Of a stretch of DNA of 64,000 nucleotides, positions 44,468-57,700 are shown one piece after another (positions within the stretch are counted from its first letter, which is position 1; each line of letters begins with the position of its first letter). This DNA comes from Parietaria judaica. Its lineage: Eukaryota; Streptophyta; Magnoliopsida; Rosales; Urticaceae. Where the stretch lies: the NCBI GenBank assembly GCA_954871525.1, contig OX940861.1, positions 42,049,201 through 42,113,200 on the forward strand. Direction: 5' to 3'. The notes below the pieces were generated by a model, which saw only the letters and a list, made by a program, of their open reading frames with translations, was not told the origin of the DNA and searched no databases. Both the position numbers and the translations under genes were made by a program.

Positions 44468-47400
44468 TCAATTTTCGATAAGCGGACTAGTAAGGTCATT
44501 GTTGCTAGTCCGGGTAGAGTAATGAAGTGGCACCAGAGCCGGGTCTTTATAGGCCGTGACCAATTTGTCGAAAAACTCGCCCATTGCCGGGTCACGCTCG
44601 TCTTGCCTGTCCCTTTTGATCAAAGTCTGGAGCCAGAAAAGTTTGCAATCAACACAAGAGTAGAGTAATTGTATGGGGCTCTTTGGCTATATTTTTTGTT
44701 TCCGTTTTGTATTTGATTTTTTTTTTCCTTAGAGAAACTGATTTTAATTATGTTAAAAGACGGTATTTGGTTAAATTTTCTGTTTTCAATTATAATTCAA
44801 AAAATATGCATATTTGACTATCTAATTTGTTAATTATGGTAAATGCATGTGCTTAATTAATTTATAATAGACGTACCTCGGAAGAGTAGGTGATGAAAAT
44901 CGGCAGGAAGCGTTTGCGACAATACTCGTTGAAGAGGAGAGTGAGGATCGGAAGAGGAAAGATTAAGGTCGAGGCCAGAGAGAGCTTCTTCAAAGTGAAG
45001 ATTCCCACTGCAATGGCGTGCATCAGCACCAGAGAGAATATCATCGAGTTGTGCACGATGGGCCAAAACTTCCCGGCAGTTTCATATCGAGGTGCGTACA
45101 CATTGATAAACTGCAAAACAGATTTTGAATAATCGATATGAACGTGACAACAACCAAAAATTACCGGGAATTGGTTGGTCAGAACAGGATACTGAAGAAA
45201 GCAATTCATGGCTTACTAATTGCTTCAGACATATACTTTTGTGTAATAAAATCATAAAAGTTCGTAATATAATAGACGAGCAACTGACACAAATACAACC
45301 TGAACTTTGTTCATCGGTGCATTTTTATCGATGAATTTATATAGTGGTGCAATACTATTATAAAATTGATAGAAATCGTTCTCCACGTCACATCGTTGGT
45401 GGACAAAACTGTATTTTTCTAGTCTCACTTAACGTTATAGTATAATATTAATGATAAATAAGAACTTATAAAGTCATGTAAAATAATTTCTATCAAGTTT
45501 AAAAACATGTTTGGGGCAACAGTAACATAAAATAAAGTAAAGGGAGCAAAGTTGTCAACGAATAAAGTTCAGGGTGGTTATTGGCAACTCTAATATCTAT
45601 GGCATAGTCAACGGACCTGATTGCGGAAGATGATATACCCGAGACAATAGTAAATCAACAGGAAGGGAAGCATCAATGGAGCAAGAAAGAAGTAAGTAAT
45701 TCCGAGAAGTCCGAAGAAGAGAATTCTCGGAAGGTCCTTGTGGAAATTAATTGCAGGAACTTCCAGTTCGTCGTCGGTATCACTGAACGGTCTCTTTAAA
45801 AGACTGCAAAACAAAGGGATCACACGAAAGAGTTCCGACGAAGTGCTCGTCCATCCCGACGTCACCACGTATGCGATGAAAAAAGACGCCTGCAAACAAA
45901 TCAACGCTTTTCATATAAATAAATGACGCTTTGAATTTATACGTCTATTCGTCGGATTTCATTGAAATGATCTAAATTGCAAAGCAAGGGCTATATTAGA
46001 CGAGAATAGAAGATAAAGAGAAACAAATAGACGAAAGTATAGAGAGAGATTTCAAATTATATAATTATCATATCATATTCGAGCTATATTTGAGAGATTA
46101 CTATATCAATGAAATACGAGAGGATGTAGCAGATAGATTCTTAAAGGTGAACCTCTTTAAAAAAGATCCTTCTGTCTACTGTCTATTTCTTTTTCGTTAT
46201 TTTATCTTCTTGGCAATATAGCCCTTGCTTTACGTTTAGATCGTTTTAACGGAAACCAACAAGCAGATGTAGAAATGCAAATCGGAGTAATTAATTTTAT
46301 TTCGTGACTCGAGAAGTGAATTTTCACCTCGACTATAACATCAAAGAAATATAAATCACCTGTGCTGGGACAGCGATAGCGAGCTTCGAAGGAATATTCT
46401 TGGGCTCGAGGAATAGGTCGAGCTGAGACAAAACCGAGCCGGAAAATAAAGTAGCGAAAAAAATGTTCCAGATGGTAAACCAAAGAACTTTATTACACGC
46501 ACTCTTCTCGATGTTGCTGTGCGAGATATACCCTTGGAAAGATGAAAGGAACTCCATGATCGGGGGAACCGCTTTCAGAAACAGCAGAAGAATGAGATTG
46601 GGAAGGTACCCAGTGATGACTTGACTTACAAAGGATCTGTACAAACACACACATGTTAGTCTCTAGAACTGTTAAGAAAGAGTGAAATTTCATTACCGTT
46701 TCGCGAAACCGGTTTAAAAACCGAGAATTATACGTCAAAACCCAGGCACAGGGAATTCCCCGTCCCAATTTGGAACCGGGAAATTTCAGGTCCCGTATTT
46801 TAATTTTTTTGGTTTTAGCTATCATTTATATCACTCATAATTTTTTAGTAAAATCCCGGCTCAAAACTGGTATTTCCCGGTTTGATAACAGTGGTTTTAC
46901 CAGTACTGATTACTGGTTCCCGGGAAAAAAAAATGTATATAGTGAAAATGTTAGGAAAACTCTGAAAATATATGACAGGATACCAAAATTCTGGCGGAAA
47001 TCTGAGAAAATACAAAACACAGGATATCGATATAACTATGGAAATTTATTCCCAGTTCCTTACATGGTGAGAATGCTTTTGAGGAAAGGAAACCAAATTT
47101 CCAGCTGGTTCAGGTTAGTAAGCCCTTGCACAATGAGAACCGGAATGAGGAATAAGACTGTGAGAAGAATACACGAGACAACGACGACCAGTGTGGAAAT
47201 CCATCTTCGCAAGAATGTGGAGGAAAAGAATGGCCAATACACATCGTGAGGTTCGGGAGCTTCTTCAGTGATCCAGAGTGTGGGATTGGTCGATTGCCGC
47301 AAGTGAAAAGCTGCAGCAGCGCCAAACCGAGACTTAAACGACACGAACGCTGATCGAACTTCCTTGTAAATTACAAAGAGGACTAAGATTAATGGCTCGC

Positions 47401-50400
47401 AGAAAGTACCAAACAGTTTCAAAAATTAATGCTGAATAAAAGATACGTTGGAATTCGGAGTTTGTTACGGAAAAAAAAAAAACCAATTCTAGGAAAATGA
47501 ATAAAATAAGTGTAAATTTTTTTCTTCTTGTGTTGGAAAAATCAAATAGAATAGAGGAAAATGAAATTTCTAAGTTCATCGAGCGCCGATATAATAATGA
47601 CATGGAAATCAAATAGATTTTTTTTTTCTTGAAACATCATAGAAAATTATTATGGTACACACATAACATTTAGGTTTAATTAAGATTATTTAATTATGTT
47701 ATTTATGGTATATAATTATGTATACTATTTAATTATATCTTTGTAACTATTTAATTATGTTTAGAGCTTGATTATTGATGTTTTAATTTAGCCGGGCATG
47801 GTTTGGCCCATTAATTTGTAATTCCTTGGTCTATTTAAGAAACCGCTATATGCTAGAGAAAAGAGTAGCCAACAACTATTTATAAAACTTAATCTCTCTC
47901 AAGAGGGGATATTGGGTTTACTGAAGCTCCCGTTTCGAGAACAGATTTTAGGTCGTATCATATTAATAAACTGAAAATATTTTCTTCAATATTTTTTTTA
48001 ATAGAAATAAAAATCTTGATATCTTTCGATAAAGTGTGTTTTGATTTTACTTCATTATTTTGAGGAGAGAGTAAATGGATTGGTTGTAGATAACTACTTT
48101 ATTCCTTCATGCAGATCTATTGACATCAATATACACAAAACTGATCTTAGGAGAGATTTAAAAATGCAAGTTGAGAGAAATAGAAGATTCCATTCTTACT
48201 TGTCCGGCGAAGGAAACTTCTGATTGTTGCAGCCTCACATTTTCCTCTAGATCTTCCAGCTGCTTTCCATAATGATTTACAAGATTAACCTTTCGGCCAC
48301 ACAACCCGAAACAGCAGCCACGTTGACTTTTTATTTGACCGTGTTCCTCAGATTGTAATTGTGTGACTCTTCTGTAAAGTTTCTTGGCTTGAATCTGTCT
48401 TGCAAGAAAAGTCAAAATGATAAGTCATGAGAGGTTAGATATAGAAACTCATGTCTGTGACTTAGTGCTCAAGTTTTTCTTCAATTTCTTGTAATCTATG
48501 ACTATGACTTCATGAAGCTTTTAATTTAGTTCCATAGCTCGTCTATTAATAGGCACCCGTCAGTCACCTAGCGACGTCACAGGGAAAAAATCGTCACTAA
48601 TCTATTTAGTTTAATCCCTTTTATTGAAATTAGAATTCGACCCTAGCCGCCGCCCTCTCATGCTTGTTTTGGATTTTGTTTCCTTTAGCATCCAGGAGAG
48701 CTTCTGACCTCGCTCTAGGAGAATAGGTCGTTTTCATTCTTGTAATTCGGATTGATTTCAATAAAGAGAAAGATGATTCATTGTCTGGGTGAATTACCGT
48801 TGGTCAACTCGTGTTCGTGTATTTGTATGTTTAATTTTCGTACCCGGATCGCATCATTCTACTCGGCTTCTCAATTTAACCTCCAAAGACAATCTCACAT
48901 TCTCTGATTTACAATATGCAACTACTCAGCTTCTCAACAGTACATGAATATTTCTCACACAATGTGAATGATTAAAAAAGATTTGAGTTAAATGATAATA
49001 TTTAATCCTTGATACGACTGAAATCAAAACATTGAAATTTGAGAACATAGGTTTTTCATCAAGTGATAAAGACTGTAGTTTTGGTGAATAAAATGCTTCG
49101 ATAAAATATCTACACAAACTAATCCTATAAATTAACCAAGACGAAACTCGAAAAAATAGTCGCTATAAATATAGAAACTATATATATAAAAAAGTTCACT
49201 ATATAAAAAAAATAGCTATACAAGTGATTGAAATAACTATTTATGAGGGCTACGCCAAGTTGAAAGCATAGATATATAAAAAAAAATGAAGAGGAGAAAT
49301 ACTTACAGCGAGGCTTCGAAGTTTGTTTGTGCGATGAACGACGACATGGGAGAGATATGTTGAAGGGTATAACTCTTCAAAGAATCTCGCAACACTCTCA
49401 CTGACACTGCTCCCGGTGGCAACAGGAATACTACGAACTAGGATAGTGAACTGGTGTGGCTGAGGTTTGGACGAAGCAAAATACGCCAATCTTTTCGATG
49501 ATATATATCTGTATTCCTGCAAGGAAACTTATTTTCAGTCACCTTATAGATCTCTTCTTGGGCTGCAATTAACAAGTCAATTCTTGAGCATAATATACGA
49601 ATTACATACTGGCCCTGAGTTTGTCGTATTTGTCGGGGGCCTACGCTACATAAATATTTTGGGCCTTAGAGTATTTGTCGGGGCCCTGGGCCATAGCCAG
49701 GGTCGACCCATTTACACTCGAGGGCTTATACTTCAATCATGCCCAACAAACAATGTGATTATATCAATCATATGAAATGGATAGAAGGATTTAGGTAACT
49801 GATTTTTTTCCGAAATGTTCCTCTCCGTCAACAAAGCGGCATAAAATACTTACATAATAAAGTAGAAACCAGACGAAAACCGTGACTGCATAAACCGCAG
49901 AAAAGTGAATCCATAGGCTGCCAAAAGTGAAAGCATAGAAAGTTATTTTCCCCGCACAACTACAAAAAGTTATTCATAATAATTTATTCAGAATCAAATC
50001 ATAGAGGAACAAATAAAGAATGTGAACTTTCTCATAGTGAGTAACAAGGAGAAAAGTTTCCATTTTCCCCATCAACCCACCTTAATTTTTAATAAGTTGC
50101 CATTTTTTACGCTGTTAAATTTACCGTTTCCATGAATTACTCTATCAATTTGATTAGTCTTATTGAAATTGACAATTGGGCTCAAACGTACTAATTTGAG
50201 CCGTTGTTTACATTTGAAATTGTAAACACATCCAGCGAATTATTGTACAGGTTACTGAAGTCAAGATTGTCGAGCCTGTCTCCCGAGCAATTCACCGGAA
50301 GCAGCACGAAGATGCCAATAACCCCAGCAAACACGAACAATTTCAAACTGCAACAATTCACACAAAACAAAAACTAAAACTTAGCTCGAATGTTAGTTAC

Positions 50401-51057
50401 TACGGAGAAATTACTCGACGAAACAAAAAGCTAATACGAACATCAATAACCGGTATCAGAGCCCTTTCTTGCTCGGATTCCATGTTAGATTTACGATACT
50501 CCCCCATTTCCAAAGCTTAAGCTTACGATAGAAACTCGAAGAACGCACATCGACGCGTAAAACTAAAATCATTATCACGAATAATCCGTTCGCTAAATCA
50601 AATTCAAGCTTGAGCTCGACAAGAGTGATTGCTCGAGATCGAAACCGAACACTCTGAGCGGTAACATCCAATCAACCGATCAAGTTCACAAGCAAATACG
50701 CAAACAGCTAGAAAGCTTCTCAAGATCAAGCCATTGAAGAGCAAACACCGAACTCGAGAACCGGGACTGATCGCACCTGAAAGTGATGGCGCGCATGAAA
50801 ACGACAGCGTCCAAGCCCGAGGACGCGAGGAGCTCGTCCTCGGAGAGAGACCAGGCGTTCTTGAGCCATCCCGTGGAAGGGATGAGGCGCTCGAGGTTGA
50901 AGCGGCTTCTGCGCTTGGACTTGCCTTCGGCGAGCAATCTCGGCACGTACACCTCGTAGTTCAGAGGCTGCTTCCTCAGGATCGAGTACAGCCCGAAGAA
51001 CAGCACGCACAGACCCGAGTTAATCCCCACGGAAGTCAGAAGCGCCGAGACGAGCAT
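44468..51057 (-). CDS. OSCA/CSC1-like cation channel (DUF221, At1g69450-like), ten exons, 715 aa
   Basis: Exons in transcript order: 50777-51057, 50192-50347, 49854-49917, 49307-49516, 48200-48394, 47064-47362, 46360-46636, 45617-45889, 44877-45110 and 44468-44626. They total 2,148 nt, every junction is GT-AG and the frame closes. Domains: the N-terminal RSN1-type membrane segment ([16 protein letters not shown]...), a cytosolic loop (exons 4-6, with [41 protein letters not shown] and [13 protein letters not shown]) and the RSN1_7TM channel region ([42 protein letters not shown]). Family members are hyperosmolality- or stretch-gated Ca2+-permeable channels, and some are called ERD4-like. The homolog in Arabidopsis (about 711 aa by memory) lies beside AGO7, as here. 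The gene looks intact. Introns 4-6 hold repeat-like DNA. A DNA-repair or transporter alternative is excluded by the full-length match. Confidence 0.93.
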
Positions 51058-51420
51058 CGCTTTCCTCTTCCAGATCGATCAGAGAAAACGAAGAAGAAGA
51101 ATAAGAATGGAATATCCAATTTGGAGTTTTCGTAATCACTTCTCGAAGTCGCTGTCGAAGAAGACGAAGAGTGTGGCGAAACTGGAATCAGCTGCCACGT
51201 CGGCTCTGGAGTTTTGAGTGACGAAAGTGCCCTTGGAGCGCTCGGCCGAACACGGCAACCACGGCGGCGCGAGAGGGGGTAGTTTCGGGTTTTTTTGGGT
51301 TTGTAGGGGAGATGAGAAGAACAGTTGAGGTCAACGGTTGACCAACAATTGCGTGAAACTGAACTGAACAGAACTGAACTACCGGTCAACTCCCAACGAG
51401 GAGGGAGATCTAGGTACACT

Positions 51421-51499
51421 CACGTGAGTGGCACGTGCGTGGAGTGACGTCTTTTGTGGGAACACAAGCAGTGTCTCCGTTTATCACGAGACACGTGGC
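51421..51499. promoter_or_regulatory. G-box/ABRE cluster upstream of the OSCA gene
   Basis: CACGTG occurs at 51421-51426, 51432-51437 and 51492-51497 (the last within ACACGTGGC, the classic ABA-response element), and TGACGTC at 51445-51451. They lie 365-440 bp upstream of the channel start codon. Such spacing of several ABREs usually confers ABA/dehydration induction. The effect here is inferred. Confidence 0.6.
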
Positions 51500-54267
51500 T
51501 ATGTTTCTTTCCAAAACGTGACGCACACTTTTCTATGTACTTACGCTTTACTATACATGCTATGATTGAAGCGGAGATTTAGTTAATTTGAAAATGGTAA
51601 ACAAAAAAAAAAAAAAAACATCTACATTCGGCAATTTTCAAAAAAGTGGATATTCGTATAGCATTGTATTTTGAGCCAGGATTGAAATTTTGCGATAATC
51701 GAGCGAGTTTTGAGCTATTAATCGCTGAAAACCACTTCTCGGTAATTTATCTCCTCTAATCGTTGTCGTTTTATATTTATCGCGATTTTTCGATTCGAAA
51801 AGCAAGTCACTTATCGAGCAAAGTTTTCAAGTGTATTTTTTCAAAATGCTTCTTACTTTTCGGTCAAAAACGATAAGTCAACTCCAGTATAGTTTTTTCT
51901 TTTTCGCGGAAAAAGTTCTAATTTCTTTTAATTTTTGAATTTAAAGGTATTTTTAAGGTTTTTTAGTGGATCTTGAGTGTTTTGAAGTTTAAATGTTGTA
52001 TATGTATGAATCATGTCAAATTTTCACAATTTTATTCTATATTTCATATAGTTACATAGAAAGCTATTAGGTTAAATGAAAGTTCAAGTTTGAGTTTCAC
52101 GATACTTTGATTGTACATTTTAGGTTTTGAATCAAATGTTATTGTTGAATTTGATTTTTTTAGGTTTATTAAGGAATGTGGAATAATTATAATAGTTTGT
52201 GTGATTTTTTTATTTTTTTTTGCAGATTTGGGGTGATTTTAGTGCTTGTTCTAATTGTTATATAATTGCGGTAAAAGTATTTATTTTTTGAAAATTGTTG
52301 AACTTGAGCTATATTTTTAATATTTTTGATATAATTTCATTGTTTAACAATGTATATAATTAGGAAACTGTGAGTTTGACATAATTGTTTTTTGCAATTT
52401 GACGTTTTTCTGAATTGTCCAATTATTGCGGCAAAAGTACATATGTTTCAGAAATTGGTTAATTGAGCTAGTTAATCGACTTTTTTGGTGTAATTTCATT
52501 TTATAATATTTTATATAATTCATAAGTTGTGTGGTTGACATAATTTGTTTTGTAATTTGACGTTTTCCAACTATTGAGGCAAAAGAACATATTTTTAGAA
52601 AATTGGTTAAATTGAGCTAGTTCTTCAATTTTTTTGATACAGCTTCAAGTGGGCATATTTTATATAATTAACAATTGGTGATTTTAAAATATTTTATTTT
52701 AGTAAAATATGACTTTGACTCTTACCAAAATTTATCAAATAAGCATATTTTATCTAATAGTAAATAACTAAAGAGAGCATTTTGACTTACAAATTACAAC
52801 TTATAATTTGTAAATAATAATTGTTATTATAATTTTTTTTATAGGTTTTCCATCGATAAATCCATCGGTAAACGATTACTCCGTCGATAAAGGCAAACAA
52901 TTTTTTGGCAAAAACGGCATTCAAGTATTATTTCTTTTAAATTTTCGCAAAAGAGTAAATATCAATAATAATACCCGCTTTATACTTATTATTTATGTAC
53001 TTTATACTACATTACCATATTAAAAGGTTTATAGCACATTACTCTATAAATCAAACTTTATATATTAGAGTGAACAAGTATTTAAAAAATAATAAATTAA
53101 ATATCGTATTTCTATATTTTTATAGAGAAAATTGAACATCTTTTTAAAAAATAATAAAGCATTTATAACATATTCAATATTCGGTTGCGGTAAAATAAGT
53201 ATTTTATTCGCATTTACCGTTTTAAAAAAATATGACTACAATGGAGTAAAAACATTAAAATCAATATATAAACTATAAAACTGCAATAACATTAAGTAAA
53301 AAATAATGATAAATATAAACTTAAAATTGATAAAATCGATAATTATTATATAAGAAGAGGTTAATACATTGAGCTACATAAAATATACAATTATATATTA
53401 ATTATTGAATATTGTTACCGTGTGATATATAGATATCCGGTTTCTGTTTGTTGCATTCGATTTTAATCACTCAAATTTGATATTTCGACATACGGTATCA
53501 TTATATTCAATTTTTGGTTTAATATTCTGTTTACGATTTTTTGTTCATCCCTAGTCTTCAGTACTTCTATTATTAATGGCATCAAATATCTTTATAATCA
53601 TATTTTAAATACATTTCATGATAAGTTAATTAGTGTAATTTATTTGTATTTAAGATAATTTCATAGTTATGAAATATTATATTTTATTTTATAGTGATTT
53701 TATAATTATACATGTAATAATATTTTTTATTGAATTATTAATTAATATCACTTGGGACTTAATACTTCTAACAAAAATTAGTGAATTATAAATTTAGCTA
53801 GTTAGGTCCGAGTCGAGATCGTACAAAATTATTATTTAATCGAGTATTAATTTATTGAGGTTTTATTGTGTGTATTTGTAAAGTAAGTTCAATACTGAAT
53901 TGAACCTATAAAGTGGGACTTTGGGCCAATAATTGAAGATATATGAAATATTAGAGATAAAACAACGACAATCCTAGTGAAAAAAGATTAGAGGGCATTT
54001 ATTGGTGACACGGAGAAAAGAAATATAATCAAGAAGAGAAGGCCATGAAGATAAGAGTTCATGGGAGAGAAGACTACTATCGTTTGTAATTTTATATCTA
54101 ATTTCAATTCTAGTTTTTAAGCACCATAATTCAACACAAATTAATTTCTCATATAAATATAAACACCTAAAATCAAGCAATCTAACACAAATCCAAACAC
54201 TTAAATGAAAGTAAAATAAAAACACAAATTTGTCTTTAATTTTGACATAAGTGGTACTCACTCTTTC
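51500..54267. other. AT-rich spacer
   Basis: No gene. Apart from the three-copy repeat at 52264-52690 it is simple AT-rich DNA. The 95-codon minus frame at 53974-54261 has no recognisable domain. Confidence 0.5.
52264..52690. repeat. Three-copy imperfect tandem repeat, unit about 150-160 bp
   Basis: Copies start at 52264, 52425 and 52573 with ATTGMGGYAAAAG, then share TTGAGCTA, a TTTGGT/GATATAATTTCAT block and TTTGACATAATT followed by AATTTGACGTTTT. Divergence is moderate, so the duplication is old. Confidence 0.65.
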
Positions 54268-54282
54268 ATCAATCGTTCATTT

Positions 54283-54482
54283 TTTTTTAATGGGGTGGCA
54301 CTATCGGCTAAGGTTACAATGCATTCTCGCATTACTAGATATATTCAGCGTAAGATCAGTGGCACTATTGGCCAAGTTTACGTATGTAAAGGGGGTATTC
54401 ATTTGAGTCCCACAAGGATTAAACCCGTGACCTCTTGAATGGAGGTGTAGTGGAGTTACCACTAGATCAAACTTGTTTGGTT
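54283..54482 (-). mobile_element. tRNA-derived SINE, about 200 bp, with 15 bp target duplication
   Basis: The minus strand has an A-box-like TAGTGGTAACT near its 5' end, a B-box-like GGTTTAATCC about 40 bp later and an A-rich tail at 54283-54288. Both sides carry the identical 15 bp ATCAATCGTTCATTT (54268-54282 and 54483-54497). A pol III promoter, a tail and a long target duplication together identify a SINE. Confidence 0.85.
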
Positions 54483-54497
54483 ATCAATCGTTCATTT

Positions 54498-56640
54498 AAT
54501 TTGGATTGGTCTAATGCAAGTTATATTTTTTTCCCAAAATATTATCCCGTAAACAGGTTATTTAGGTCTCAGATAACGGCCCTAAGGTTAAAGGTATTTT
54601 GTAAATAATTACCGGTCCAATTAGTGCAAATTAGCCTGATCAAACTCTATTTCAATTTTGTCTTAGATTAGGATAATCTCGGATAATATCACACCATTTA
54701 ATACCAAAGCAGTAGTTTTCTTATATAATTTGACTTCTTCAAGTCGATTAGTTCACTAGTGAAACTACATGCGAGCATGAGTATAACGGGGTTGGAATCT
54801 CTTTCAAAAAATAAAATTAATCTTTCTTAATATTATTATTTTTAATTAATATAATACTTTACTCCTTTAATTTTTATTAAAAATTTAAACCGACTCCTAA
54901 TTGTAAATTCTAGTTCTGCTTGTGTATTCCTTGACCTACCTATTTTGTTCTGTGTCCACTTTCAGACTAAATTTATATCTTCAATTTATATTTACTAGTA
55001 TTTTATAGGAATGTATAAATATTGATAACATTTTGCAAGTATATCGATTGGCGACGAGTATCTAATACATTGAAAATTTAATTATATAAGGACTACGGTG
55101 GTTTAAAGCCTGTAAACCGCATGTATGTTCAATTTACAAGTACTCCGAAGATGGTAACATAACATGTATATAAATGTGGTTTTCATAAGATTTTTACAAA
55201 TCGGTACGGATTTTGTCAATCCGATTTTATGGATATGCCACAAAACTGGTTTTCCTTAAAAATAATAATAATTCAATATTGCTTAGCAGGATGAGGTTTT
55301 GGAAGAGTTTTGAAGGATTATCTGGTATACCGTGGTTTTACACCCCAACATATATATTTAGGCTTCAATATTCATTGTATAAAATTAAAAATAAAGTTCA
55401 TATATAGTATAAAATAATTTTTATTTATATTATGAATAATGTTAAGCATAATAGATGGTAAGTATTTATTGATTATTCTCCGTATTATCGGGTTTTCGAT
55501 ATTTTATAAATTTGTAAGCGACTCGTCATTCTTGATTTTCAGTTCCTCGCTGTTATATCCTTGGAAAATATAAAATGGCAACAGTAGTAGTGGGTTTTCC
55601 ACCAATAAACATAAAAAATGAAAATAGAAATAGAAGGTAGGTGGTTATAAAAAGAAGAGGATTAACGGTGGAAGATAGAGAGAGAAATGAGGAAGTTATA
55701 TGCATGGCTGAGTATGTGGCCTTTCACTAACATTATGTGATGACACCTATTTTATATTTAAAAGTGTTAATCTTGATTGTGTGATTATGTTCTTCTCAAA
55801 CACATCAGTCAATATAGATTATGTTTAATCCTCATTGATATGGTACAATTGTAACATTTGGTCAGTTGGTTTTTGAAAAAGCATTAGTTTTTACTTTTTA
55901 TGGAAGAAGTGATCAGTAGGAATTTTCTACCAATAATGATGATCAAATGGGAACATAAAAAAACGAGGGCTTCTAAAATGATGTTGGACGTGCATAATGA
56001 TCAATAAATAGCTGTATTGCTAAATTTACGGTGAAATTTGAACCGGAAATCGGGAAATTAACTTTTTCTTCTTTGTTCCGGAAAATCAAGAAAAATAATC
56101 TTTAGTACCAGTTCCGACTCCGGCTCTAAATGACACATACCCAAAGTGCCTGACTTAAAAACGATATGTAATTTTGGAAAATCAGAAATTAAAAACCACA
56201 CATTATATATAAATAAAAATAATTGAAATACACTAAAAGACATAAACGGACATGTAGTTTAAAATCGGAACCGGGACAAGGAATTTGTTTTGGTACTGGT
56301 TCCTGGTTTAAGTTAAATTTTCCTTTTTTTAATAGCCGGTCTGGAACCAGTACGGTTGTGGGTGTCTTTCGAAATTAATAAAAATAGTTTTTGGCCAAAA
56401 AAAAGCCCCTCGAGGCCTATTATCAAAACCGAAAGGCCCAAAAATAGATAAATGAGTGTGCCCTCAGAGTGAAATGCACACTATACGGTGCACAAGGACT
56501 AAAATATGGTAACTTTTTAATTTATTTTAAGGTCCTCGAACCCTGCTGTAAATATGAGTCTCATTTCCATCAAACGGTAACTCGTTCGAACTCATTCAAA
56601 AGCTATCTATAGCTACAAAAAAAAACACCTTCATTTCCGT
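54498..56640. other. AT-rich spacer with decayed repeat sequence
   Basis: No gene. At 56.03-56.37 kb GGAACCGG- and GGTACTGGTTCC-like words resemble those in OSCA intron 6 (46.68-47.0 kb), suggesting copies of one old repeat family. Boundaries could not be set. Confidence 0.45.
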
Positions 56641-57700
56641 CTTTCTCTTTCCCGACTTAAATGCTAGACCAAAGATGAGCGCCAGAGCGGTTAACAGAGG
56701 TCCCCCTTTCCGTGTCCCCTTGATGTTTGACTTTCTTCTTTTTTTTCTTTTTTTTTTTCGAGGCGGAGACAGAGGAGCAAGCTAGAGCGGAAGCGTTGGA
56801 GAAATTCCCATCTTTTCAGAGATTGAAGAATCAAGGTCCGAGTCCAATCTCCCTGTACGATGGAAGTCCCGGTTCTCAACGGTCGTCGATCCAAATCCCG
56901 AGTCCGTTTCGACCGCTTAGGCAGAGGTCTCATATTAGATTACTTTTGTAACGGGTCGGAGGACTAGATCTGAACTACCCAATAAAAGTAAGTCCTAGTG
57001 CTTAGGATCTCAGAGTCAAAGCTTCAATCCCATAAAAGTCAACAAACGTTGTTGGGCTCGGCCCAAACTGAAAACGTAGGCCGCTACAATGTTTGATCCA
57101 TTTTTTCGGCATCAGCAGGTACTGAAACCGGGACAAAACCGTGAAACAGATACAAAATTTTCACCCTAATTAGCTAAATTAGTCTATTGCAATAGCTAAA
57201 TTACTCTATTGCAACAGTGATGTGTGTATTCTCAATTTAACAAATTTCAAAGGAATAAGGAAACAATATAATTGTCTTAAATGTATAATAAACTTTTTTA
57301 AATGTTTTGATCCTTTCTTTCAATTCCCTTTTACCAGACAGATGTGTCCGAGAGTTATCGCTTCCAGCCCATAATAATGACGTCCAGCGGCCGGGGCCAG
57401 ACGTGTTTCTGCTCGAAGTGCTTTGGTGGTTCTGGTATCTCTACTGAGCCACACATCATCGGGTATTTTTGTTTGGATGGACCACTTTAGCCTAAACAAA
57501 GAATTTGGTTGCCTGTGACGCCGTTATGCTCATGACGGAAGGATGTGCAGTGCACACTGGGATTAGGCAACGGAATCTGCCGTCGTTCGGCATTGGGTTA
57601 GGGTTATGGACGTCATGGATGCAATGCCGATGGCAGATGTTGGAGAGCAGAGAGCCTTTTAACCTAGTTTACAAACCCGAGTTTTTATTTTTATTTTTTT
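56641..57700. other. Gene-like but unrecognised patch
   Basis: Two stretches, 56727-56951 (74 codons open, plus) and 57505-57714 (69 codons, plus), have balanced base composition unlike the surrounding DNA. I recognise no domain in either. They may be exons of a decayed gene or repeat pieces. Confidence 0.3.

Noticed and set aside
46680..47050. Coding-like frames within the OSCA gene between exons 6 and 7
   Set aside because: This is intron 6, bounded by good splice sites that keep the channel frame; the sequence is decayed repeat.
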